From positions 39,238,757-39,302,756 of the forward strand of contig CM030711.1 of NCBI GenBank assembly GCA_017979445.1: DNA of 64,000 bases. The letters are read 5' to 3'. A program made the translations under genes and the position numbers. Below are positions 1-11,690 of this stretch, in pieces (position 1 is the first letter of the stretch; every line of letters begins with the position of its first letter). The notes beneath the pieces were generated by a model. It had not been told where the DNA came from and searched no databases. It was given only the letters and a program-made list of their open reading frames with translations. The DNA comes from Akebia trifoliata (Eukaryota > Streptophyta > Magnoliopsida > Ranunculales > Lardizabalaceae).

Positions 1-917
1 TTGCTATGGTTTTCATTGACGGGCAACGGAGTAATTTTTTCTCCACAATCATCAGAGATTATCCCAATGGAGTGGAATGTAACTTCAGGTTCCATTTTGT
101 CTAACCAAAAAAAAAAAAAATCAGAAACTGAATCAAACAGAATCTTGATGAGGAAATGAATCAAGAAACACAAGAACTGTGAATCAAACCATTTAAATCG
201 CCTTCCACACAACCAAGAAGCTTTTCTTTCCACCTCCTTAAGCTCTCATCATCCTGCAATGGATAATAAGGTTTTGATACAAAATTAGGGGAATGTGAAA
301 CACATACTTATGAGATCAACATGACCATTTTGGACCCATTAGGCCATTATTGACTTCAATGAGACCAAAATCTTAAATTTTCACTCTCATCACCCAAACT
401 CAATGAAAAATATAGAAATCAGCCAAAACATAAGTCAGCTATCTACAAATTCATAAAAATTTAAAACCATGTAACCATTAGAGAAACTAAAATAAAAGAA
501 AACAACCCATTAACTCTAAACCATCAAAAGGACCAAAAAGAATTAAAGAGGTTAAGAAAAAACCCATTTCCCCATTCAGCAAAATAATGTCATTACTTAC
601 TCTAAAATTCATTCCAAGAGCACACATCTAGATAAAATCTGTACCCCAACACCATAGAAATTTGATAAAAAAAGAAAGAGATTTAGTTAGAGAAAGTAAG
701 ATGTAACCTTGTCTTTCTCAAGCTGATCTTTGAGAGGAACCAAAGGACCAGGAACAAAACCAACAACACCCCCATCATCTTCATCATCCTCAGCTTCTAT
801 AATTGCATTAAAAACATTCTCTCTCATCTCTTCTGTTATTGTCTCCTCTCCCTCTTTTTCTCCAACACAAGATGAACCAGAAGAGGGTCCTGCCTCCATT
901 TTCCCACCATTATCCAT
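1..917 (-). CDS. RhoGDI: Rho GDP-dissociation inhibitor (RhoGDI), 5' half, partial
   Basis: RhoGDI binds prenylated ROP/RAC GTPases, keeps them GDP-bound and extracts them from membranes into the cytosol; in plants it restricts ROP activity in polar growth. Minus-strand exons are 917-708, 253-190 and 100 to the window edge. The donor after exon 1 is GT at 707-706 and exon 2 follows an AG at 255-254. The phases fit: exon 1 is 70 codons, exon 2 is 21 codons plus one base, and exon 3 starts after AG at 102-101. Exon 1 has an acidic, low-complexity N-terminus and ends PLKDQLEKDK. Exon 2 continues DDESLRRWKEKLLG, the plant RhoGDI signature. Exon 3 gives MEPEVTFHSIGIIS, the start of the immunoglobulin-like prenyl-binding fold. 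The start is the ATG at 917-915; no ATG lies in frame just upstream. The C-terminal fold lies outside the window. The family is clear; which paralogue it is cannot be told. Confidence 0.9.
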
Positions 918-1050
918 CACCACCCACGTTTTCAAAGATCAAGACTCACAAGGTTTTACAGTTTTTATAAAGAAAAGAAAACAACCCAACAATCTCTCTC
1001 TCTCTCTCTCTTTTGTCTGTCCAGTCTTCTTCGCCACCAATGCATGATTT
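918..1050 (-). promoter_or_regulatory. Probable 5' leader of the RhoGDI gene with CT/GA repeat
   Basis: Immediately upstream of the RhoGDI start codon lies a short purine-rich stretch (on the coding strand) with a GA microsatellite at about 993-1012. Such tracts are common in plant 5' leaders and core promoters. I see no convincing TATA box, so the transcription start is not placed. A MITE-like sequence begins at about 1104, so the uninterrupted proximal promoter is short. Confidence 0.4.
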
Positions 1051-1103
1051 GTCCTTTTCTCAGTGGAAAAGTAGGAAAAGTTGCCATTTGAAGACGGAAG
1101 TAA

Positions 1104-1195
1104 ATAAGGAGAGACGCTATTCTCACTCGTACTTTATTACACCCCAATTTCTAAAATTACTGATCATACCCTAATTAAATATTAAAACACACCGT
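1104..1195. mobile_element. MITE family A, one-ended copy upstream of RhoGDI
   Basis: This stretch matches the left half of the element at 54978-55090 over most of its length: a GAGA start, a CTATT core, then TATTACACCCCAATTT, and an AATTAAATATTAAAACAC end. Complete relatives with both ends inverted are at 43511-43626 and 55208-55317. Only one end is visible here. The assignment rests on similarity between copies within the window. Confidence 0.45.
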
Positions 1196-1263
1196 TCGAA
1201 CATTACAAATGTTTGGTAAGGTATTATTTCAATATTACATTGCGTTACAACACATTGAAACAA

Positions 1264-2022
1264 GAGAAAATTACTTAAACGACTCTCACGGAAGGGTTTA
1301 TTTCTAAATAGTCCCTAAATTTTGCACGATAGTTTAATAGGATATTTAGTAAAAAAAATTTCTTCCTAAATGGTCACTCGTATTGTCGAGTTCACAGATT
1401 TTACCACTGAACTCAACGTTTATTTATTTATTTAGTGTCGAGTTCGAAAATTTTACTCTCAAATTCACCATTATTTATTGTCGAGTTCATTATTTTTTAT
1501 TTACTTTGAACTCAATGTTTTTTAATTGCTGTCAAGTTCACCACTTTTTAAATGGTGAACTTGACACTGGTAAAATCCACCAATTTTCGAGTTTTTCCGA
1601 CTAAAATACATGGAAATATCCACTTAAAACTTGAGATAATGATTTATTTAGATGATTTTAACTCAAAAGAAATCATTGTTGATCAATTTTCATCCAAAAA
1701 CTAATAATTTTTTAAAAAAATATCTTAGTTTTTTTATTTACATTTTCAAAATATTTGAAAATGACTTCTTCTTCTTTCTTAAATCCTTTCGGACAAAATA
1801 GAGACTCTAAAACTCAATTAAAATGTCAAAAATCCAATTTTTAGATGAAAATAATGAATTTAAGCGATTAAAGCATTCAGTCGTGAGAAATGTGAGAGAC
1901 GAGGTCTAGGGATCATCTAGAAAGAAAAAATTTACTAAATATGTTACCAAGCAATCGCTGAAAACTTAGAGACTATTTAAAAAGAAATCCTTCCACAAAG
2001 GTCATTTCAGTAATTTTCCCTT
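1264..2022. mobile_element. Non-autonomous element with about 58-bp terminal inverted repeats
   Basis: The left end (GAAAATTACTTAAACGAC, then GGAAGG and TTTCTAAATAGTC) is mirrored at the right end at about 1965-2022 by its imperfect reverse complement. A relative of the right end occurs at about 49640-49795. The interior (1383-1570) repeats the motif GTCGAGTTCA several times at roughly 45-60-bp spacing, partly inverted. No coding frame is evident. The superfamily is not assigned, because I could not see a convincing target duplication. Confidence 0.5.
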
Positions 2023-2066
2023 AAAACACCTATAACAACAATTTAGATTAAGCCCATATAAAATCT

Positions 2067-2904
2067 TTAAGGGTGGGTCTATTTGCACACACCAAAATGA
2101 CCAAATGTATACCCACCTTAACTTTAAAATAACTCACAATACAGACCTAGTAAATGTACTTTTACTTAAATTATTTATTTCACTTACTTAAAGGTACTGA
2201 ACTATTTTTCTTCTTCTCTTCTTCTTTTTTTCCCATCTCTCTCGCTCTCTCTCTTATTATTTTTTTTACATCTAGAAAATTTTCAATGAGAGTTCTAAAC
2301 TTTGGTCTTATTTTTCTTACCTTATCACTTCCAACTTAATCAAAACCGTTTACATAAGAAAGTTATATTCAATAAATACCTATCGAATCAATTTTGTAAG
2401 GTTCAGTAGAAAATTTTACTCGATAGGTACCTACCAAATATGTCTGGTAATATTCAATAAGTACCTATCAAATTTTATAAAACAAGTTCGTTCTAAACCT
2501 ACCTAATAAAATTTGTCAAAAAATCTTTATATTCTTCAAATTAAAATAGTTATTTTGAGATTTTAATAATGATTTTTCCTTTTTCCTTAATGATTAAATA
2601 CGGAAAAAAATATTCAAAGAAATAAGATAACTTGAAAGATAAAAAAATCTAAAACATATTCTCCATTGATTCAACCTCTCACAAAACTAAGATAATGATA
2701 AATATAAAGAAGAAGAGTAAGAGGAGGAAGCAAGAAGAAGAAATGATTTTGGGATTTTTGTTCAAGTAGGTGATAGTGTATACGAGAAGCCAAAATGAAA
2801 GGGTACAATGATAATTTGCATATTTTTTTTTTACACAAAAAATCATTTCAGTGGGTGCAATTGGGCATTTGGTTATGTGCAATTAGACCGACCCAATCTT
2901 AAAT
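2067..2904. mobile_element. Non-autonomous inverted-repeat element, about 840 bp
   Basis: The left end reads TTAAGGGTGGGTCTATTTGC, continuing with ACA and CCAAATG. The right end is its imperfect reverse complement (about 2835-2904). The interior contains internally repeated CCTATCRAAT motifs (2375-2500) and a CT-rich strand. There is no recognisable protein. A further sequence starting at about 2931 (GAGTTTCTATTGGCACC) matches one end of MITE family A. Confidence 0.5.
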
Positions 2905-3779
2905 CCAACACAAAGAAATCTAGAGGGAGAGAGAGTTTCTATTGGCACCAACTTTTACTTATTCTCAACCAGTGACCTATTTTTTTTTATTCTAATTAAA
3001 TTTGATTTCATCACTTAATTTTCAGCCAACAGATTTTGATGTCTTTCACGATGATTATGATCATTAGATTGCTTTCTTTTGGATATATCGATCTAGTGTT
3101 TAGGAATCACCTATCAAGCTAATACGTACAAGTAGATCCCACTTAATAGAAATTTGATCATCTTGATCAGCAATTTTCTTCCACTTGATTTCAATTTTTT
3201 TCATGGGAATTCTGATCAATAGATTTCATTTTTTTTTTTTTTTTTTTGTATATTTTGATCAAATGGTTAAGAATCATAAATCAAGTTGATTTTTGTTTTA
3301 GTTCCACTAAGATCATGAAATACAAGAAATGGTCAAGATCGCGAAAATTTTAAATTTAATCAACGGCCAAGATTGGAAAGTATTGAACCAGCTTGTTGCT
3401 AATTACAATGACAGGAGTAGTATGGGACCAATGCTGTTACTCCTAAAATTTGAAAATGTATTGGAATTTGGTTGGACTTGGGAGTGTAAGAGCTAAATAT
3501 TATATAATCAAATCTTAAATATGTTGGGCCCACCAACAGACATAGTGTGACTTTTTGCGTGATTGGAGGAATTTCTGATGGTCCTACCATTTCTCCCCCT
3601 TAAATACAAGAAATTCATGGTAAGAAAGATGCCATCATCATGAATGGGCTAAGTCAGGTCGGCCACTAATTGGGCCTAAAACGTTTAGCCCAAATATGGT
3701 CCATCTATTGATTGGGCTGGGTTGGGTAAGGCCGAATATAAATAATATACGTTCAAGATGTTATGCGGATGCACCCAAA

Positions 3780-3996
3780 CACGGGCGGAGCAAGTAAGGA
3801 GCTGGTGGGGGCAATTGCCCCCACAGAACTTTGAGACACCCCTATATTTTCAACTAATTACATATCCCATTTGTTCTCACTCCCTGACCTCTCTCCTCAT
3901 TTTCCCCTACACCCTCACCTCCCTCCATTCAAGTTCTTCAACTATACAACTAATCATAGTTTGCCCCCACTATAATAAAATCCTGGCTCCGCCCCT
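3780..3996. mobile_element. Mutator-like MITE with 9-bp target duplication
   Basis: The 217-bp element has ends reading GGGCGGAGC (left) and GGCTCCGCCCCT (right). It is bracketed by the direct repeat GCACCCAAA at 3771-3779 and 3997-4005. A 9-bp duplication is typical of Mutator-like elements. The longer relative at 45282-45655 has the same ends and shared inner segments (the CCACCAGCTCCTTACT end and the TAATTAGTTGAAAATATAGG block), seen in the opposite orientation. Confidence 0.75.
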
Positions 3997-4059
3997 GCAC
4001 CCAAATACCCTACTATTCAGATGATTAACACACAATCAAGTAGGCAAAAGAGATACAAA

Positions 4060-4215
4060 AAAGAACAAATCACACAAGTGACAAGATTTACATGGTTCGA
4101 CAAAATTGCCTACATCTATAGGCGGCTATGAAAGCTTCTTATTGATGAAGTCATGGGAAATAGTATAAAAAATTAATTTTTCAGAGAACTATATAGTAAC
4201 CTAGGATTTCCAACC
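4060..4215. mobile_element. Possible LTR-retrotransposon remnant
   Basis: The segment contains a motif common in plant LTR retrotransposons, near GATTTACATGGTTCG followed by TTGCCTACATC and GGCGG. No paired LTR, primer-binding site or coding region is visible nearby. This is a resemblance call only. Confidence 0.3.
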
Positions 4216-4569
4216 CATTTTTTTAGTACTGAAATACCCTCAAAAGTTGTATGGGTGCCAAAACATCACAAGGGATCTACCCCCACCCTCACCTGGTTCG
4301 ATGATTGATCGGGCCTAACAACAACACCCAAACTTGATCCATGACGGGTTAAGCTGGGTTGGGCCAAGCCAATTTTTGATGGCCCTAATCATCATTGAAG
4401 CCCTATCCTTAAATGTTAGGGTTATTGAATGAATCATACCCTTCTATTTATTATGTCTAAAATCATGTCTTATATTAATTCAAGTGTATTTATGACCGAC
4501 CGCCACTTCAATCCACATTAACAAAATCACATGACAAGAAATAAATGCATCAACCATTCGAAGGTCCCA

Positions 4570-4670
4570 CCTTAATTAAGTTGATAAGATGTGTGGAGTG
4601 TTGGTTCCACACTTTGTTTCAAAACCCGTTGAACCCACGTTCACGCTAATCACTAGCCCTTACTTGCCAA
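4570..4670 (+). mobile_element. tRNA-derived SINE fragment
   Basis: It shows a tRNA-like box A region (AGTTGATAAGATGTG), then box B-like GTTTCAAAACCC, followed by GTTGAACCCACGTTCACG and CTAATCACTAGC. The same order of blocks occurs at 18073-18200, which supports a shared SINE family. The 3' part is short and decayed. Confidence 0.45.
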
Positions 4671-5545
4671 GGAATAAAAAGTGTGTCCAAGTTAGGAAGT
4701 TCGTGTTTAGAACTATTACATGTTGTATTGTTATTTCACTGCTTAAATTTTTTTTAATTTTAATATTGATACTTCTATAAACAAAATTGAATGGGAAACA
4801 AGATCCATTAAACTGACTCCAAAAATTTTAGGATAAGTATTTGCTGACGGTGATATTTTAAAATCATGTTTTCGAAATATGTTAGGTATTTTTGGCACTA
4901 ATTTTTTTTTCTTTTAAGTTGACCCATTCAATCAATAGGGGCGTAACTTGCTTTCCTTTGTTTCAGATCGCAAGAATTGATGTCGAATCTTCCGGTTTAG
5001 AAGCGACTTCTGCCTTGTTACTCCTCTCTTCAAGCTCATATTAAATTGACCCTCGACTCCTTCTCGACTTGATTGCATTGAGGGATAATACAATAATGAT
5101 TATTTGTTTGCAAGAGCATAGGAAATGCTATAGTTTTATATTTTGACAAGTCTTTGGCGTACCTCAAGAACTTCATGCCATCTCCCCTCCCTATCACTTG
5201 TGTATTATCAAGCCAAATAATGCCACATGTCACACTCATTACCCATTGATCTTTGGCCCCACCTCTTGGTGGATCTTAATACAAACACCAATCATTCTGA
5301 TTGAAGATTTTTGGATATTGAATTCGATCATTTTTATAATAAATCAAACCATTGATTAAAATTAGGGTTTAAAGTCAATGATAAGAAATGGTCAAATCAA
5401 ATTACTGGAGATCAAATATCAAAGGGGTTTAATGAAGAGTGCTTTTTTAAGCTAAGGGGATATGTTTGTAGTGAGGTACATAGGTCATGGTCATGACAAG
5501 TATTTATGACCACTACCTTGAGTTTCTTTATTAATTAATTACTGA

Positions 5546-5711
5546 TGTTGAAGAGACCTTAGCCTGGAATCTCATACCGCACTTCTTGACGTGAAAGTGT
5601 GAGAATAATAGGTGTTTTTAATCGAGATACGGTTGAAAAAACACCTATGATTCTTATCCACTTTCACGTCAAACAGTGCGATTTGAGATTTTAGGCTGAG
5701 GTCACTCAGCA
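5546..5711. mobile_element. Foldback MITE, family B, complete
   Basis: The element is a near-complete imperfect inverted repeat. The left end TGTTGAAGAGACC...TAGCC pairs with the right end GGCTGAGGTCACTCAGCA. The inner stem pairs GCACTTCTTGACGTGAAAGT with CACTTTCACGTCAAACAGTG. The loop lies near ATCGAGATACGG. The same end (TGCTGAAGTRAC) and core (CGAGATACGAGTGAAA type) recur at 14304-14410 and 60714-60883. Confidence 0.7.
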
Positions 5712-6570
5712 TGGCTTTTAATTAATACTAGTGGTTTTATTTCTTTCAAGTGATCACACATTCACATTTTTATTTATTAAGTGACTTATACAGGAATTTA
5801 ACCCAGATGACTCACTTGGGATTGTTCCTGAATAATTAAGAGAAGACTGCCGAGATGTTCAAGTTTCTTCTTCTTCTTTCTAATTTCAGGTTAGTGAATG
5901 AGATGAGACAAAAAGCAAATATATTGAAAACCATGGTTAAGAGGTGGGGTTTGATAGGAATGTTTCACCTAACTTTCAACATCAATGATGGTGGAACCCA
6001 CTTTTTCTCCAAAAGAGGGACAAACGTCAAGGAGTGCATGCTATCAGCTTGTAAACACAAGGATGTACTTTTTAACTCACCCGAAGTCCGGATCCTCCCC
6101 CCTCCCCTCACTCAAAGAATTATTTTGCATTAATTTGTACATGGTATTTTTTTGGTATTTTATGATTAAAAAAATACTTATATATAAAAGATAAAAAAGT
6201 AAAATAGAATATTATAATTACTTGATTTTTTTTTCTTTTATCTTATACCTTATACCTTTGATCATGAAACTACCTCAACAAATTGGTTCGTTCTAGAGAG
6301 GCAAACAAGGAATTGCAAACTCAATTCGAACTGACAAACCAATTAACATAGCTTTGAACCATCGCCTAAGTAAACAATTGGGAAATATAGTATGGGAGTA
6401 CAATACTCTATTAAAGGAATCTTTGAGATCTGAGTCAACTCATTATTTCTAGTATTAAAGAATAAGAAAAAAAAAAAAAAAACTAAGTTAAGCCACATAT
6501 GATATTTTAAGATATATGTCAAATTCTCCTTTGACTTGCGACCAAGAGGAGAAAAAATCTAACAAAAAAA

Positions 6571-6715
6571 CACTACAAGTAAAAAGGCCTATAGCAATGA
6601 CTGTGACCATTGCTATAAGCCTTAAAAACATTGTTGAAAGTTATAACGATACTACAAAGGTACTCAATGAGCAAGGCCATTCTTGACCATCACTATAGAT
6701 GGGATTTAACAAAAA
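6571..6715 (+). mobile_element. Isolated CACTA-type terminus
   Basis: The sequence starts CACTACAAGTAAAAAGGC, the usual plant CACTA end, and is followed by inverted subterminal motifs TAGCAATGACTGTGACCATT and GCTATAAGCC. I found no matching TAGTG end downstream in the window, so this is either a solo end or a broken element. Confidence 0.5.
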
Positions 6716-9423
6716 AATTAAATTGATTTAATTTAATTTATACAATTGACTCCAAGTTTTTCCCCCTAAAGGTAGAAAGTATAAAATCCTTGGTAATAGC
6801 TTCACACAAAAATGGGTGAAGGATCTTACCTATGTTTGTTTGAAAAGCAACCATCACATATGATTGTAAGAAGAGTATATGCCTTTACCAAACATCCCTC
6901 CTTCAATTGTCCCATTTTCTTCTAGTTGACATGTACAATTCCATCCTACAATTGCACACTAAAAGAGATAAATAAACTTACCAACATAAATCTATAGAAA
7001 TAAACTTTTTTTTAAAAAAGAAAATAATAAATTTGTTAGTATAGGCATTAACATGTCAAGTAGATAAAAAGAATGCACTTGAAAAAATTTAACAGTACAA
7101 TAATCACAGATTTTAGAGAATCTCAAAGTGCATTTCTATAATTAAGGAATTATCATATGAGAGTTATCAAAGTTGCAGGTTCTATTTGCCAAAAAAAAAA
7201 AGACATCACATATAAGAATGAGGTATGTAAGAGTGATTATAAATGGAATTGGAAAAATCTCCTAACATAGGTCAAAAAGTTAAATAAAAGCAATTAAATA
7301 TATTTTTTTTCCTTAACTTAATCACAAGAAAATTTAGTTAGCCGATGAGAGAGACTACCAAGTAAAGAGGTTTGAGTCTTTAGCTTAAAGTTTGCTTCTT
7401 GGTGTTTTAGTGTGGCTCTTGGACAATGTATATATGTTTTTTAATCCTATCTAAAAGATTAAAAAATGAAGTTTATATTAGAGAAATTGGGATGTCAAAT
7501 TAGACATGGAAGTACTTGGCAAGCAATTGATGCAGATTGCCTCATCAACTTAAGTTCTGATAGTGATTTTATACATCATAAGTCATGAATATAAATAGAA
7601 AGATCCTTTACTTTTCCACTATAAGATTCTTTTTGAAGTGCCTCCAAATTCATATAAGATGGTAAAGTTGTCTTCACATTATGAAACAACTTGGATGATC
7701 CTTTGTTCATGTCTGGAAAGATAAGGTCAAACCCCTTAACTGGATCCGAATCGTTGATTTCGACTCATTGGTTCAAGATAGAATTGAATAGAGACATGAT
7801 TTATGTTGTATGATCGTTGTCTTTCAGAAATTAATATATTTATACTCTTCTTAACTTATGGGCAAGTAAGGAATCGAACCCAAGAGAAATGGGGAATATT
7901 ACTAAGATAAGCAAATTGAGGTTAATCTAAGTTACAAATTTGAAATATGTTTTTGTATTTTTTGTAAAACAAAATTGAAGAGTAAATGTTGGTGGAAAAT
8001 AAAACAATAAAAATGAAATTTATACTAAGAAACAAGAGATTAAAGTCATTAGTGATTAGAGTAGCCTATGATTAGTAAATAAAATTATATTTAAGTCTAT
8101 CATTCTTTGCATTCAACCTCAAGGGCTTGGTGTGAGCTCCTTGAGTTGGAAGATATGTCATGAAATTTGAAATAATATTATAATTAGGACTCCTTCACTC
8201 ACTAATGTGTGAAGTTGCTATTACCAAATATCTATATTAAACATGTTTTATTTTGATCTCATCTAAGCATAAAATATTTACGTTACGCATAAGAGGTGTA
8301 AAGATTCATCTAAAGCTTTGATCCCTTGGAGTTGGATAAAATCTTAAAGAGAACCCTATAATCATAAATAACATGAAAGGATAAAAAACATAAACATAAA
8401 ATTAAAAACTTACCCCTAGGCTTCCTTCTCTCATTAATGGAGGGAGTCTAACTTATAGTCATTACAAGGATACAAGAAGAAGTCATGAAATCAACACTTG
8501 TATTCATATAGTAACCAATGTACAATATCTCCTTCTTTGAGAAATTACAAAGAGTCGTTGAAATAAAACCTATCTAAAAAATAAAAAATTATAAATAAAA
8601 TGTTAAGGGCATTAGAGGGAGAAGGGAGAAGGGACAAGGCTCAAAAGATTTTTTCCTAATTTGAAAAATGATTTATTTATAGACCTTAGGTGTTCTAGAA
8701 AGACCCATAAATAATCGTTATCACTCTTGCATATAATCTCACGTGCAGAACACATTGGAGCAATTTTTTGGCGTTTCATTTAAAAATTACCGCACCACAT
8801 TGAAAGTTCACTACGCCACATTAATCTAGAGACACCTGAATCTCAAATTTTACATGGTTGCTTGATTGATATTCCTAATTGTAATGCATTCTTGATTGAT
8901 TGATTGATTTGGTGTTCATCTACATAATTTGATAGTTGACCTGTATAGTAAACACACGTAATTAGTCTTTCAAAAAGTACATTAATTTTGTGCAATTAAG
9001 TCTAATTAGCATGGTAAAACATATAATATGATAAATTGGGGCTTAAAACAATTATTTATCTAATCTAATGAAATATGGATGGAAATTGAGATAAATGCTT
9101 AGAAAAAGTATGAATAAATCAATGTTTTGAGACACTGATCATTGCTAACCTCATATCTTGGGATAAAATATAGGTGATGATGATGGTGAAATTATGGCAA
9201 AATAGTTCTTGATGTCCCTAGTATTGCAGTTGCTAATAACTTAATGCCACTTAACTAAAAGAAATAACTAATAAAAAAAGATAGAATTACCTTATGCATT
9301 CTATTAATTGAAAATGCATTGTCAACCTTGAATGTGTCTATTATCTTTATAGAATCCTTCTGCAATTAAAATACCAAACGTGAGGTCAATGGGCCGTATG
9401 ATTTATTCTAACAGGGCCCACTT

Positions 9424-9425
<2 letters not shown>
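6716..9425. other. Intergenic stretch without recognisable gene
   Basis: The region is AT-rich with stop codons in all frames and poly-A/poly-T runs. I see no exon-like frame, no clear element ends and no RNA gene. It is probably old transposon-derived sequence, but nothing specific can be named. Confidence 0.5.

Positions 9426-9428
<3 letters not shown>

Positions 9429-9462
<34 letters not shown>
9429..9462. repeat. (CA)n microsatellite, about 17 units
   Basis: An uninterrupted CA dinucleotide tract follows TTAGTTTCA and precedes GAAAACATT. A tract of this length is likely to vary in length between individuals. Confidence 0.95.
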
Positions 9463-9466
<4 letters not shown>

Positions 9467-9922
9467 ACATTAAATCAAAGAAGAATCAAGCAAACAATAC
9501 CATTCCTTAGTCAAATAGTTTATCCATCGAAATCAAATAAAAAATTCTCAACCTCAAGAGAAAAATCCCATAAAAGCTCAAATAGAAATTAAAAAAATAG
9601 AATAAAAAATGAATCAAATGAACAATACCTAGAAAAATTTATTGTAGATCTTCGAGCAAGACAAATAAGAATGTATTGATGCAAAAATGTCGAATTTGAG
9701 ATCTTCTTAGTAATCTCTTGAATCTATGAAAAACCTAGAAAAAAGTGAAAGAAAAAAATAAAGAATAGATCATCATTAATAGAGAAAGAGAGTAACTTGG
9801 TTCTCAAGCTTATATAGTTGATGCTTTGTTTTCCTTTGATTAAGATAAAATGGTAGCAGTGTTTCTTTATAAAAATGTAACCTACGTTTTGAAGGAGTTG
9901 ATAAGATGACATTGAAAAAGAT

Positions 9923-9950
9923 TGTGTGTGTGTGTGTGTGCGCGTGTGTT
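9923..9950. repeat. (GT)n / (GC) microsatellite at SINE tail
   Basis: A TG tract with an internal CGCG lies directly at the 3' side of the minus-strand SINE that follows, where the SINE's simple tail would be expected. Confidence 0.85.
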
Positions 9951-10183
9951 CGTTTTGATGTCAAGGGTATCCGGATCGTAGGCCTAACTAGCATGGGTGG
10001 GGCAATTAGCATCTTAAAGCACCATATCTCACCCAAATCACTCGGGGTACATCCAATATCCCACAAACTACACACAACAGGTAAGCCATGATAAATTCTT
10101 ATGTGTGGCCGACAATGGAGCTTGAACTCAAGACCTCTCAACTTTTGGAGGAAGGCCCTAACCACTACGCCCAACACTGGTTG
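9951..10183 (-). mobile_element. tRNA-derived SINE
   Basis: Read on the minus strand, it begins near GGGCGTAGTGGTTAGGGCC (box A-like). It continues with GAGTTCAAGCTCC (box B-like) and then the plant-SINE body block TTAGGCCTACGATCCGGATA. It ends at a simple-repeat tail. The promoter boxes, the body motif and the simple tail all point to a SINE. The copy looks nearly full length. Confidence 0.75.
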
Positions 10184-10884
10184 GTTTCAGGCTAAGCATT
10201 GTTAAGGCCTATACAGACTTGAATGTAAATTGATTTTTTTTAACTCAATGATCCTACCTTTGTAGGCTCAAGATAAAGGTCCCAAATCTTGTTTCTTTTG
10301 ATAAGTTAGGACATGTTAGCATCCCAACAGGCTAAAATGACAACCCTCTTTCCACCATTGTTTTTGAAGCTCGTCACTTTTAGGTTTTTCTACTTCCCAT
10401 TTTATGATGTTGAATATCTTGATATAGTATAATAATAAAATCTTTAACAATAATAATTTTATTTTATAATAAGATGAGGTCATTATTATGTTATAAGTTA
10501 GGGGTGGAGTCAGTATAATGGTCTCAAAATATCACAATCCTAAAATAAAGAATCAATATTATTGTTCTCTATTTCCCCTTATTTTGATAAATTTAGGACT
10601 GCAATAGGTCAAAAAAATCTTCGACCATATGAAAATAAAAGAAAAATAAACTTATATCTATATGTATTTTTGGGCTTCCATCCCACAAAAATAAGAAAAA
10701 TAAATACTTTATTTTGGAAAAACCAAAATTATAATAATTATCTTAAACAACTATTTTATTATCTAAAAAACTATAAAAGAAATAAAATTATTATTGTAGA
10801 CACCCCATTCTTGTCCTAATCGAGCCCAAGAGATCAAGAAATCAAACAGATGAGGGATTGATCCAAGGGAGCAATACACAAGAC

Positions 10885-11690
10885 TAAGGGTGTCAAAGGA
10901 TAGTCGAAATCCAAATCTGAATTCATATTCAAAAAATTGGATATTATCCAAAATTTTTGGATATCGGATACAGATTTAGATAGTGGTGTATCTGATCCAA
11001 TAATATCCGATTCGATATAATTATAATAATAATAATATAATGAAATAAGTTGTAGAAAATCTTCATCTCCTCCATCTTTTTATCCTTTAGAGTTTGGAAA
11101 AATGAGTCAATGCCTGGGATGGTGATCTTCCCGTCGATCTGCGATGGTGATCTTCCCCCACGACAGTCTAGGTAGGAGACCTCTTTCTCTTTCTTCAATC
11201 TCGAACCAAAGTGATCCCTGATTTTTCTTTCAAAACCCATCATCCTCAAGCTTTTAAACCACATTGATTTCGAATTGATCATTTTGAACCATACCTTAAT
11301 CCATTTGCTAAAAATCCTTGATTTTTCTATTAAAATTTCATTTATTCTACTTTTCTAAAAACCCATTGTTTTCAACCTTTCCCTAACCCCTTTTAGAAAA
11401 AAAATCCCTAATTTTTTTACCTAAAACTTCATGGTTGTACTCTTTCTCTAATTTTGAAGATGAAAAATTGAAAACGGGAAGAAAAATCTAGGTTTTTTTG
11501 GTTAGGGTTGAAGAGTTGATTTTTTTTTCGATCGATACAGGTATTATCAGATATTTGATAATGTAATCGAATTCGAATTCAATTATTATTTAGAAATATT
11601 CGTCGGATTCGAATTCGAATATTAAATATATATTTTTTCGAATTTGGATTCAAATATACTTTTATTCGAATCAACATAAAACTACTCCTA
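10885..11690. mobile_element. hAT-like element, one clear end
   Basis: The left border reads TAAGGGTGTCAAAGGAT, resembling the TAGGG-TGTCAATGGAT ends of the hAT-like elements at 23065 and 52682. The interior is rich in repeated GGATAT / TCGAATTCGAAT motifs (10930-11000 and 11560-11660). The right border and target duplication could not be fixed. Confidence 0.4.

Noticed and set aside
730..1047. 105-residue plus-strand open frame
   Set aside because: It is the antisense shadow of RhoGDI exon 1 plus the CT-repeat leader; its serine/leucine runs come from the repeat.
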